Positions 1 to 6,139 of a DNA stretch of 10,232 bases are shown here, piece after piece. Made by a program: the position numbers and the translations under genes. The notes beneath the pieces are model-generated. The model saw only the letters and a program-made list of their open reading frames with translations. It made no database searches and was not told where the DNA came from. Position 1 is the stretch's first letter. Every line of letters begins with the position of its first letter. This DNA comes from an uncultured Oscillospiraceae bacterium (lineage in GTDB: Bacteria > Bacillota > Clostridia > Oscillospirales > Ruminococcaceae): NCBI GenBank assembly GCA_934456315.1, contig CAKSHG010000065.1, positions 1 through 10,232 on the forward strand, in the 5' to 3' direction.

Positions 1-16
1 TAATTCGGAATTATTG

Positions 17-31
17 TATCGCTTCGCGATA
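17..31 (-). terminator. Possible weak terminator hairpin downstream of dtd
   Basis: The sequence contains an inverted repeat, TATCGC and GCGATA around a 3-base loop. It lies about 55 bases past the dtd stop codon. On the minus strand it is followed by an A/T-rich stretch but not by a clean run of T, so it is a weak candidate for an intrinsic terminator of the polymerase-dtd transcript. It may simply be a short palindrome. Confidence 0.3.
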
Positions 32-85
32 GATTTAAATCGAATAAAGACGAAATGAAGTCTGGTAAGCTATATGTAATCGAAT

Positions 86-520
86 TTATTCGAGTATTAT
101 CGTGAACGGACCATCGTTTACAAGGCTTACCTTCATATCCGCGCCGAATTCTCCGGTCTGGACGTTCGGGATATCCCTCCGGCATACCTCGCAGAAGTAC
201 TCGTAGAGCCGGTTTGCCTCGCCCGGTTCCTTTGCCATCAGGAAGTTGGGGCGGTGCCCCTTGCGGGTGTCCGCGTACAGCGTGAACTGCGAAATTATCA
301 GCAGCGAGCCGCCTACGTCCTTCAGCGAGAGATTTATCTTGTCGTTTTCGTCCGAGAATATCCGCAGCCCTATCATCTTCGCCGCCAGACGCTCGCAGTC
401 CTTTTCGGTGTCCTCCTGCCCTACCCCGAGCAGCACAAGGAACCCCTTTCCGATCTCGCCGACCGTTTTTCCGTCTACCTTTACATCTGCCCTTTCGCAG
501 CGCTGTATCACTAATTTCAT
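86..520 (-). CDS. dtd: D-aminoacyl-tRNA deacylase (Dtd)
   Basis: This 144-residue protein has the normal length of bacterial Dtd, a cytoplasmic homodimer that hydrolyses D-amino acids (and glycine) wrongly attached to tRNA and so protects translation. The family signatures are visible: an N-terminal MKLVIQRCERADVKV strand, the SQFTLYAD motif with the family's conserved threonine at residue 80, and the C-terminal NDGP motif (residues 135-138). The Gly-Pro there is the cis-dipeptide used in chiral proofreading. The ATG at 518-520 is preceded by a good GGAGGT ribosome binding site seven bases away. The gene lies downstream of, and in the same direction as, the YolD-like/polymerase pair, and has its own promoter at 549-577. 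Dtd is often next to relA or other housekeeping genes, so its link to the polymerase pair here may be only positional. The family assignment is secure. Confidence 0.96.
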   Translation of the reverse strand: MKLVIQRCERADVKVDGKTVGEIGKGFLVLLGVGQEDTEKDCERLAAKMIGLRIFSDENDKINLSLKDVGGSLLIISQFTLYADTRKGHRPNFLMAKEPGEANRLYEYFCEVCRRDIPNVQTGEFGADMKVSLVNDGPFTIILE

Positions 521-548
521 GGTTTACCTCCGGTGTTTTTGTCAACTC

Positions 549-577
549 ATTATAACACTATCCGGAGCATTTGTCCA
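549..577 (-). promoter_or_regulatory. Sigma-A promoter for dtd
   Basis: On the minus strand there is a TGGACA -35 box (572-577), a 17-base spacer and a perfect TATAAT -10 box (549-554). Transcription would start near 542, giving a leader of about 22 bases before the dtd ATG. The -35 box and part of the spacer lie inside the last codons of the YolD-like gene, so dtd can be expressed independently of the polymerase transcript. Confidence 0.65.
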
Positions 578-893
578 GTACCTCGGCGCGGTAAATGTCA
601 TCGAACGGGATCTTCCGCCGGACTACCCGCAGGCTGCGGAACACCGGGTCGAACTCCGACACCAGTCCCTCTGCCGTTTCGTAGTGATCCTTATCGTAGA
701 ACACCACCCTCACCATATCCCCCCGGGAGATCCCGCCGAGGACATTGGAAAGCTCCTCCGCGCCGTCCTCGGAAAGCTCCCGCCGGGGCTCCCTGACCCG
801 CTCCTGCTCCCTGATGTAATCGTAGTAGCCGCGAAGCGACGCAAACGGCATGAACTGCCGCGCGCGGTCCGCATGACGTCTTTCAGCCTCCAT
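558..893 (-). CDS. YolD-like family protein, partner of Y-family polymerase
   Basis: This 111-residue protein belongs to the YolD-like family, small proteins that in Firmicutes are typically encoded next to UvrX/YqjW-type Y-family polymerases. Family features are the N-terminal RARQFMPFASLRGYYDYI segment (about residues 11-28), a charged helical middle region, and the C-terminal IPFDDIYRAEVL segment. The closing strand has the pattern R-x-V-x-R-x-I-P-F-D-D-I. The molecular function of YolD proteins is not established; a UmuD-like accessory role in translesion synthesis has been proposed from gene context. The ATG at 891-893 overlaps the end of the polymerase gene by 11 bases and has an AGGAGG site just upstream, so the two genes are almost certainly co-transcribed and translationally coupled. 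No signal peptide or membrane segment is seen. Confidence 0.85.
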   Translation of the reverse strand: MEAERRHADRARQFMPFASLRGYYDYIREQERVREPRRELSEDGAEELSNVLGGISRGDMVRVVFYDKDHYETAEGLVSEFDPVFRSLRVVRRKIPFDDIYRAEVLDKCSG

Positions 894-2142
894 TGTGACC
901 TCCTACCATGTTGTTTCGGCGTATTCCCGTGGCTTTCTCCTGAAGGCTCATCGCCTTTATCAGGGAATTCTTGCCGAACCGCCGCTTGATGTCGATTATC
1001 GCATTCTGCATGTTCTTTTCCTTTTCCTCTGCGGCGGGATCCATGAACAGGTCGAAGGTGGAATATACGTCCTCCACCAGACCGCCCAGTCCGATATTTA
1101 TGCTGCGTATCGGATATTTCCGGCGGGTGGTTTCATTGAACAGCGCAACGAACTCCTCCGTCAGTTTCCTGCGTGAACCGGTGAATCCGTTTAGCTTCCG
1201 TGTGCCGCCAGTAGGCGGGAACACGTCCTTTGAGTACCCCACGGAAAGCGAAACCGACCCCGCAGCAAGCCTTTTCTCCACAAGCTCCAGTACCAGCGTA
1301 TCGACCATCTCCTTCATCACGACAAGAGCGTTGTCCGCGCTGTAATCCTCGAAAAGGATCTGCCCGTTGGACAGGGATCTCGTTTTCGACTCGTATGCCT
1401 GGATCTCCGCCATCGTGCACGGCTCCCTGCCGTGTGCGTGGTCGATGAGGAACTCCGCATTGACCCCGAACTCCTTATAGAGGATATCCTCGTTCATTCC
1501 GGCGACGCCGCCCATGTCATAAACGCCGTACTTAGCGAGCCGCCTCGCAACGCCGTTTCCGACGTTCCAGAAATCGGTTATCGGGCGGTGTCCCCACAGC
1601 TTTTCACGGAATTCCTTTTCGTCCAGCCAGCCTATGTGGTCGGGAACATGCTTCGCAGTGATATCCAGCGCGACCTTTGCAAGAAACAGGTTCGTGCCTA
1701 TCCCGGCGGTAGCGCAGATGTGCGTTTCCTCGAAAACCGCGTTCATCAGCTTCTGCGCCAGCTGCTTCGGGGTCATTCCGTACATTTCGAGGTAAGGCGT
1801 GGCGTCGATGAAACATTCGTCTATCGAATAAACATGGATATCCTCCGGGCTGATGTACCGGAGATAGGTCCCGTAGATCTGCGCAGAAACCTCCATGTAT
1901 CTGCGCATTCGCGGCATTGCCGTGATGTACTGCACCCCGGGAGGTATCTCAAAGATACGGCAGCGATTGCGGATCCCCAGAGCTTTCATCGCAGGGGTTA
2001 TCGCAAGGCAGATAGCGCCATTCCCCCGGGAGGGGTCTGCCACGACCAGATTGGTCGTGAATGGGTCAAGGCCCTTATCCGCACACTCCACCGAGGCGAA
2101 AAAGCTCTTGAGATCTATGCACATGAATGTGTTGCGTTCCAT
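883..2142 (-). CDS. Y-family translesion DNA polymerase (UvrX/UmuC-like)
   Basis: The product is a 419-residue error-prone DNA polymerase that copies past damaged bases. Motif I, CIDLKSFFASVE, gives the first catalytic aspartate (D10) and the adjacent aromatic positions. SIDECFID (residues 106-113) supplies the D108/E109 pair. GIGTNLFLAKVALD (147-160) and the helix-hairpin-helix segment WNVGNGVARRLAKYGV (192-207) follow, then a little-finger domain. The FDLF near the C-terminus resembles a sliding-clamp binding motif, and the IKRRFGKNSLIKAMSL tail is typical of UvrX/YqjW proteins. The frame extends seven codons upstream to an ATG at 2161-2163, but AGGAGG lies seven bases before the ATG at 2140-2142, so the later start is chosen. 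The gene overlaps the YolD-like partner and has a promoter with a LexA-like palindrome. The assignment to UvrX rather than DinB rests on the YolD neighbour and the tail. Confidence 0.93.
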   Translation of the reverse strand: MERNTFMCIDLKSFFASVECADKGLDPFTTNLVVADPSRGNGAICLAITPAMKALGIRNRCRIFEIPPGVQYITAMPRMRRYMEVSAQIYGTYLRYISPEDIHVYSIDECFIDATPYLEMYGMTPKQLAQKLMNAVFEETHICATAGIGTNLFLAKVALDITAKHVPDHIGWLDEKEFREKLWGHRPITDFWNVGNGVARRLAKYGVYDMGGVAGMNEDILYKEFGVNAEFLIDHAHGREPCTMAEIQAYESKTRSLSNGQILFEDYSADNALVVMKEMVDTLVLELVEKRLAAGSVSLSVGYSKDVFPPTGGTRKLNGFTGSRRKLTEEFVALFNETTRRKYPIRSINIGLGGLVEDVYSTFDLFMDPAAEEKEKNMQNAIIDIKRRFGKNSLIKAMSLQEKATGIRRNNMVGGHNGG

Positions 2143-2176
2143 CGCGTTTCCTCCTCGGTTCATCTTTCACAATATT

Positions 2177-2188
2177 ATGAACGTTCAT
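2177..2188. promoter_or_regulatory. 12-bp palindrome at the polymerase start site
   Basis: ATGAACGTTCAT is a perfect 12-base palindrome that covers the predicted transcription start of the polymerase gene. Its GAAC and GTTC arms repeat those of the palindrome in the promoter spacer, about 27 bases away centre to centre, but with no gap between them. It could be a second operator half of the same control region. Confidence 0.35.
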
Positions 2189-2194
2189 GCTTTT

Positions 2195-2223
2195 ATTATA
2201 CACGAACTTTGTTCGCCTGTCAC
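2195..2223 (-). promoter_or_regulatory. Polymerase-YolD promoter with LexA-like palindrome
   Basis: On the minus strand, a GTGACA -35 box (2218-2223) is separated by exactly 17 bases from a perfect TATAAT -10 box (2195-2200). Transcription would begin near 2188. The spacer holds the inverted repeat CGAAC-AAA-GTTCG (2203-2215), placed where a repressor would block RNA polymerase. The arms match the Gram-positive LexA box (CGAAC-N4-GTTCG), but the spacer is three rather than four bases, so LexA binding is inferred and not certain. SOS control would fit the gene it drives. Confidence 0.65.
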
Positions 2224-2302
2224 TAGTAAATGTTGCCAAATATATGTATGGATTATATTCACTATTCACAAATATATGAACAAACTTATTTTGCAGCCGC
2301 AC

Positions 2303-2331
2303 TTGATTTTTTTCCCCATTTATGATATACT
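2303..2331 (+). promoter_or_regulatory. Distal sigma-A promoter upstream of livK
   Basis: A TTGATT -35 box (2303-2308) is followed after 17 bases by a TATACT -10 box (2326-2331). A TG one base before the -10 box makes an extended -10. The predicted start is near 2338, about 317 bases before the livK ATG. It may be the distal of two tandem promoters of the liv operon, or may drive a separate short transcript. Confidence 0.55.
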
Positions 2332-2488
2332 ATAAAAATGTATAAAGCAGCACTGAATATCGCGATACGGTATACAAATCCAACAGGAATGTGGCATATC
2401 TGTGAAGATATATTATAAAAAAGTGATGTTTAGGTAAAAGTACACAAAAATTGAATCTGAAATCGTGAATTATCAATGCTTTTTATTA

Positions 2489-2517
2489 TTGACAGATTTT
2501 GAATTAAAGGTTATTAT
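2489..2517 (+). promoter_or_regulatory. Proximal sigma-A promoter of the liv operon
   Basis: A perfect TTGACA -35 box (2489-2494), a 17-base spacer and a TATTAT -10 box (2512-2517, five of six consensus bases) lie in an A/T-rich stretch. The predicted start is near 2524, leaving a leader of about 130 bases before livK. This is the best candidate for the main promoter of livKHMGF. Confidence 0.7.
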
Positions 2518-2532
2518 ATTATTGCAAAGAAA

Positions 2533-2633
2533 AATTCACGCCACACTGTTTTCCCTGTTAAGGGCAATCGGTGCAAGACGGCATGTTTCGTGAATTGATG
2601 CTGCTTTTGGCAGCGTCGTTCAGAAATATGAAC
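2533..2633 (+). ncRNA. Structured 5' leader of livK
   Basis: Three predicted stems follow one another without any linker. The first pairs AATTCACG (2533-2540) with CGTGAATT (2589-2596) and encloses a smaller CCCT-GTTA-AGGG hairpin (2553-2564). The second is GATGCTGC with GCAGCGTC (2597-2617, one G-U pair). The third is GTTCA with TGAAC (2618-2633). The element begins about nine bases after the predicted start of transcription and ends about eight bases before the livK ribosome binding site. I do not recognise it as a known riboswitch class, and no intrinsic terminator is evident, so any control would more likely act on translation or RNA stability. Confidence 0.45.
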
Positions 2634-2654
2634 ATGGAAAGGAAGAAACTCAAA

Positions 2655-3890
2655 ATGAAAAATGTTTGGAAGAAGGTTGCAGCTCTGACAATGGCTGCTG
2701 CAATGACAGTTCCCTTCGCAGGCTGCTCCGGCAACTCCACCTCCTCTACAGCAGGTGATTCCTCCGCAGCAGGCGACTCCGCAGCTGATGGCAACACCGC
2801 AGCAGGCGGAACACTGGTTCTCGGCGGTATCGGTCCGATCACCGGCGCAGCAGCAGTTTACGGCAACGCAGTTAAGAACGGCGCTCAGCTCGCAGTTAAC
2901 GAGATCAACGCAAACGGCGGCGTAAACGGCATGCAGCTCGAACTGAACTTCCAGGACGACGAGCACGACCCCGAGAAGTCCGTAAACGCATACAACACCC
3001 TTAAGGACGCTGGCATGAAGGCCCTGGTTGGTACCGTTACCTCCGCTCCCTGCGTAGCAGTAAGCGCTGAGGCTGCTAAGGACAACATGTTCCTGCTGAC
3101 TCCGTCCGGCTCCTCTCTGGACGCTATCTCCGCCGGCGACAACTGCTTCCGCGTATGCTTCACTGACCCTGGTCAGGGTAAGATCGCAGCTGACTACATC
3201 GCTGACAACGCACTTGCTACCAAGGTAGGCATCATCTATGACAGCTCCGATGTATACTCCACCGGTATCCTCGACGGCTTCAAGCCTGAGGCTGCTGAAA
3301 AGGGAATCGAGATATCTGCTGAGGAAGCTTTCACAGCTGATGCTAAGACCGACTTCTCCGTACAGATCCAGAAGGTTATGGACAGCGGCGCTGACCTGCT
3401 CTTCCTCCCGATCTACTACCAGGAAGCTTCCCTTATCCTCCAGCAGGCTAAGTCCGCTGGCATGAGCATGACAGTATTCGGCGGCGACGGACTTGACGGT
3501 CTGATCGACCAGCTCGGCGACAAGGTAGACATCGCACAGGACGTTCTGGTAATGACTCCTTTCGCAGCTTCTTCTCCTGATGAGAAGTCCGCTAAGTTCA
3601 CCGCAGCTTACGAAGAGCTGACCGGCGGCGAAGTTCCGATCCAGTTCGCTGCTGATGCTTACGACGCAGTTTACGCTATCAAGCTCGCTATCGAGAAGGC
3701 TGGCGTTACTGACGCTTCCATCAGCGCTTCTGACCTCTGCGACCAGATCAAGGTTGCTATGACAGAGATCACCCTCGACGGCGTAACCGGTTCCACCACC
3801 TGGACCGCTGACGGCGAGCCCACCAAGGCTCCGCAGGTTATGAAGATCGTTGTTAACGACGGCGTAGGTTCCTACGTTTCCGCACAGTGA
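2655..3890 (+). CDS. livK: Branched-chain amino acid ABC transporter, binding lipoprotein LivK
   Basis: This 411-residue extracytoplasmic protein captures leucine, isoleucine or valine and delivers it to the LivHM permease. It starts with a lipoprotein signal peptide (two-lysine n-region, hydrophobic core, lipobox FAGC with the lipid-bearing cysteine at residue 24), then a Ser/Ala/Gly-rich linker to about residue 52. The rest is a type I periplasmic-binding fold: LVLGGIGPITG (54-64), the VKNGAQLAVNEINANGGVNG helix, then TPSGSS and KVGIIYDSS. The ATG at 2655 is chosen because it directly precedes the signal peptide and has AGGAAG upstream; an in-frame ATG at 2634 lacks a ribosome site. The gene looks highly expressed: it favours a narrow codon set (GCT, GCA, GAC, AAG, CTC). 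A big hairpin follows the stop. The ligand could be another amino acid or a small amide; leucine-type specificity is inferred from the family and operon. Confidence 0.93.
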   Translation: MKNVWKKVAALTMAAAMTVPFAGCSGNSTSSTAGDSSAAGDSAADGNTAAGGTLVLGGIGPITGAAAVYGNAVKNGAQLAVNEINANGGVNGMQLELNFQDDEHDPEKSVNAYNTLKDAGMKALVGTVTSAPCVAVSAEAAKDNMFLLTPSGSSLDAISAGDNCFRVCFTDPGQGKIAADYIADNALATKVGIIYDSSDVYSTGILDGFKPEAAEKGIEISAEEAFTADAKTDFSVQIQKVMDSGADLLFLPIYYQEASLILQQAKSAGMSMTVFGGDGLDGLIDQLGDKVDIAQDVLVMTPFAASSPDEKSAKFTAAYEELTGGEVPIQFAADAYDAVYAIKLAIEKAGVTDASISASDLCDQIKVAMTEITLDGVTGSTTWTADGEPTKAPQVMKIVVNDGVGSYVSAQ

Positions 3891-3919
3891 TCGTCTGAAC
3901 TGAACTAACACGCAGATAC

Positions 3920-3971
3920 AGACCCGTATGTATGGTTTCTCCGGAATTTTCCGGAGAAACTGTACGGGTCT
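3920..3971 (+). terminator. Intercistronic hairpin between livK and livH
   Basis: A long two-part stem starts about 30 bases after the livK stop. The outer arms are AGACCCGTA (3920-3928) and TACGGGTCT (3963-3971). The inner arms are TTTCTCCGG (3936-3944) and CCGGAGAAA (3951-3959) around a six-base loop. It is followed by TATTTGTATAATT, only a moderate T-tract. The likely role is partial termination or protection of the livK 3' end, giving more binding protein than permease. Confidence 0.7.
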
Positions 3972-3995
3972 TATTTGTATAATTACGGCTTTTTT

Positions 3996-4016
3996 TACGG
4001 CAGCTACACTGCCGTA
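3996..4016 (+). other. Second hairpin in livK-livH spacer
   Basis: TACGGCAG (3996-4003) and CTGCCGTA (4009-4016) form a perfect 8-base-pair stem around a 5-base loop. An upstream copy of TACGGC (3984-3989), followed by seven T, could pair with the same right arm, so two exclusive folds are possible. No T-run follows, so it is not a terminator on this strand. It lies about 100 bases before livH. Confidence 0.4.
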
Positions 4017-4113
4017 GATCAAAGTAAACCCGGACATGCAGTAAAGGCTACAGATCACCCAGAGTTTATTTTGATATGCGGCAGAATAAATTTCCGAAAG
4101 GAGAAGGTTCTTT

Positions 4114-5043
4114 ATGAGCTTTATTTCTTACCTCATCAGCGGAATAAGCCTCGGAAGTATCTACGCGCTCATAGCGCTGGGCTACACGATGGTTTATGGT
4201 ATCGCTAAAATGCTGAACTTCGCCCACGGCGATATCATCATGGTCGGCGGTTACGCAGTATTTACAGCTATGTCAACGGCATGGTGCCCGGTATGGCTTT
4301 CCGTCATTATCGGCATCGTCGTGTGCACTGTGCTCGGCGTGGTCATCGAAAAGGTCGCATACAAGCCGCTCAGAAGCGCTCCTCCCCTCGCCGTGCTCAT
4401 CACCGCGATAGGCGTCAGCTACCTTCTCCAGAACCTGGCACTGCTCATCTTCGGCTCTGCGGCCCGGAATTTCACATCCGTTGTTGACGGAATGCCTCCG
4501 TTCCTCACCGTAACCGAAAACGGCACGCATTTCTTCACCGCGATAGAGCCCGGAGTTCAGGCCTCCCTCAAGATATCAATGGAAACGTTCCTCTCGATAG
4601 TCGTTTCGCTCATCATCATGGCGGCGCTCACCTGGTTCATCAACAAGACCAAGGCTGGCAAGGCAATGCTCGCTGTAGCCGAAGACAAGGGCGCTGCACA
4701 GCTCATGGGCATAAACGTAAACGGAACTATCTCACTTACGTTCGCGATCGGCTCCGCCCTCGCAGGCGTTGCAAGCGTGCTGATGTGCTCCGCGTATCCG
4801 CAGCTTAGCCCATACACCGGCTCCATGCCTGGTATCAAGGCGTTCGTTGCAGCGGTATTCGGCGGTATCGGCTCCATTCCCGGCGCGATGATAGGCGGCG
4901 TTCTGCTGGGTATAATCGAGCAGCTCGCAAAGGCTTACATATCCTCCCAGCTTTCTGACGCGATAGTGTTCCTCGTGCTGATTATCGTACTTGTAGTAAG
5001 ACCCACCGGTATCCTCGGCAAGAAGATCCGCGAAAAGGTTTAA
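4114..5043 (+). CDS. livH: Branched-chain amino acid ABC transporter permease LivH
   Basis: This 309-residue integral membrane protein is one half of the LivHM channel that moves branched-chain amino acids through the cytoplasmic membrane. The N-terminus GISLGSIYALIALGYTMVYGIAKMLNFAHGD is the hallmark of LivH proteins, and about eight hydrophobic segments follow. The cytoplasmic stretch with GKAMLAVAEDKGAAQLMGINV (roughly residues 182-202) is the loop that contacts the ATPases in this family. The C-terminal GGIGSIPGAMIGGVLLGIIEQL and RPTGILGKK match the family end. The ATG at 4114 has AAGGAG about ten bases upstream. livH begins 223 bases after livK, across two hairpins, and runs directly into livM. 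Confidence 0.95.
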   Translation: MSFISYLISGISLGSIYALIALGYTMVYGIAKMLNFAHGDIIMVGGYAVFTAMSTAWCPVWLSVIIGIVVCTVLGVVIEKVAYKPLRSAPPLAVLITAIGVSYLLQNLALLIFGSAARNFTSVVDGMPPFLTVTENGTHFFTAIEPGVQASLKISMETFLSIVVSLIIMAALTWFINKTKAGKAMLAVAEDKGAAQLMGINVNGTISLTFAIGSALAGVASVLMCSAYPQLSPYTGSMPGIKAFVAAVFGGIGSIPGAMIGGVLLGIIEQLAKAYISSQLSDAIVFLVLIIVLVVRPTGILGKKIREKV

Positions 5044-5056
5044 GGGAGGCAGGAAC

Positions 5057-6139
5057 ATGACAAAGACAACCAAGAACAACTTCATAATCTGCGGAATGAC
5101 TCTCGGTCTGTTCATCATCTTCGGCATACTCTCGATGACCGGCGTCCTCGGAAGCCAGTATTCCGGACTGCTTATTCCGATAGGTATCTACATTATCCTA
5201 TCCATCTCGCTCAACCTCACGGTCGGTATACTCGGCGAGCTTTCGCTGGGTCACGCGGGATTCATGTGCATAGGCGCTTACGTCGGCGGTATCTTCTCGC
5301 TGATGACCCAGGAGAGCATCAACCCCTCCTGGCTGCGTATGATACTCGCGCTGTTCGTGGGCGGCATTGCCGCTGCGATTTTCGGTATCCTCATCGGTAT
5401 ACCGGTGCTCCGTCTGCGCGGCGACTACCTCGCTATCGTAACACTCGGCTTCGGCGAGATAATCAAGGCTCTTGCAAACAACATCTACCTCACCATGGAC
5501 AAGAACGGTCTGCATTTCAGCTTTGCTTCGGCAGTTACAGGCACAGACGCTGAAACCAGCAAGATAATCCTCGAGGGCGCAAAGGGTATCAAGGCTCCCC
5601 AGGACACCAACCTGGTGCTCGTAGTTATCGTGCTGATGATATGCATGGTCATACTCATGAACTTCATCAACTCCCGTGCAGGGCGTGCCTGCATGGCGGT
5701 CCGCGATAACTACATCGCAGCTCAGTCCGTTGGTATCAACGTAACAAAGTTCAGACTCATGGCGTTCACGCTCTCTGCGGCTATCGCAGGCGTTGCCGGC
5801 GTTCTGTACTCCCACTCCCTCACGATGCTCGCTCCGAAGAAGTTCGACTACAACCTGTCGATACTTATCCTGGTATTCGTGGTGCTCGGTGGACTTGGAA
5901 GCCTGCGCGGCTCCGTTATCGCTACGATCATTCTGTATGCGCTGCCGGAGATCTTCCGCGAGCTCGGCGACTACAGAATGCTCATCTACGCAGTCGTTCT
6001 GATACTGATGATGATATTCAACAACGCACCCGCGTTCATTGCAATTCGTGAAAGGATCGGCGCTTCTGCCCCGGTACAGAAGATAAAGGGAATTCTCACC
6101 CGGAAGAAGAACACAGCGGGAGGTGCGGATAATGGCTGA
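5057..6139 (+). CDS. livM: Branched-chain amino acid ABC transporter permease LivM
   Basis: This 360-residue membrane protein is the second permease of the Liv system and pairs with LivH. The family motif LNLTVGILGELSLGHAGFMCIGAYVGG is present near residues 53-79, followed by GIPVLRLRGDYLAIVTLGFGEIIK, a signature of LivM. The cytoplasmic loop NSRAGRACMAVRDNYIAAQSVGINVTKFRL is the expected ATPase contact site. The C-terminus has GGLGSLRGSVIATIILYALPEIFRELGDYR and a polar lysine-rich tail. It is shorter than E. coli LivM (about 425 residues), mainly because it lacks the long N-terminal extension, which is normal in Firmicutes. It starts 13 bases after livH with a GGGAGG site and overlaps the start of livG by eight bases, which suggests translational coupling. 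Confidence 0.95.
   Translation: MTKTTKNNFIICGMTLGLFIIFGILSMTGVLGSQYSGLLIPIGIYIILSISLNLTVGILGELSLGHAGFMCIGAYVGGIFSLMTQESINPSWLRMILALFVGGIAAAIFGILIGIPVLRLRGDYLAIVTLGFGEIIKALANNIYLTMDKNGLHFSFASAVTGTDAETSKIILEGAKGIKAPQDTNLVLVVIVLMICMVILMNFINSRAGRACMAVRDNYIAAQSVGINVTKFRLMAFTLSAAIAGVAGVLYSHSLTMLAPKKFDYNLSILILVFVVLGGLGSLRGSVIATIILYALPEIFRELGDYRMLIYAVVLILMMIFNNAPAFIAIRERIGASAPVQKIKGILTRKKNTAGGADNG

Larger units (their letters stand above)
2143..2654. other. Divergent control region between polymerase and liv operon
   Basis: This 512-base stretch has no convincing protein gene. From left to right it holds the polymerase leader and promoter with two GAAC/GTTC palindromes, a pair of 10-base direct repeats (CAAATATATG at 2237-2246 and 2269-2278), a plus-strand promoter at 2303-2331, a 26-codon open frame at 2338-2418 without a ribosome binding site, a second plus-strand promoter at 2489-2517, and a structured leader up to the livK start. 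It is much richer in A/T than the flanking genes. Confidence 0.8.

Noticed and set aside
246..989. A 247-codon plus-strand frame across dtd and the YolD-like gene.
   Set aside because: It runs antisense to two well-supported genes and their spacer, and its product is a Pro/Ser/Arg-rich sequence with no recognisable motif.
2143..2163. Start of the polymerase at the upstream ATG (2161-2163).
   Set aside because: AGGAGG lies between this ATG and the ATG at 2140-2142 at ideal distance for the latter, which also matches the usual beginning of the family.
2514..4058. A 514-codon open frame on the minus strand, opposite livK.
   Set aside because: It is an antisense shadow produced by the strong codon bias of livK. 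The translation is cysteine-rich and of low complexity, resembles no family I know, and crosses the livK promoter leader and hairpins.
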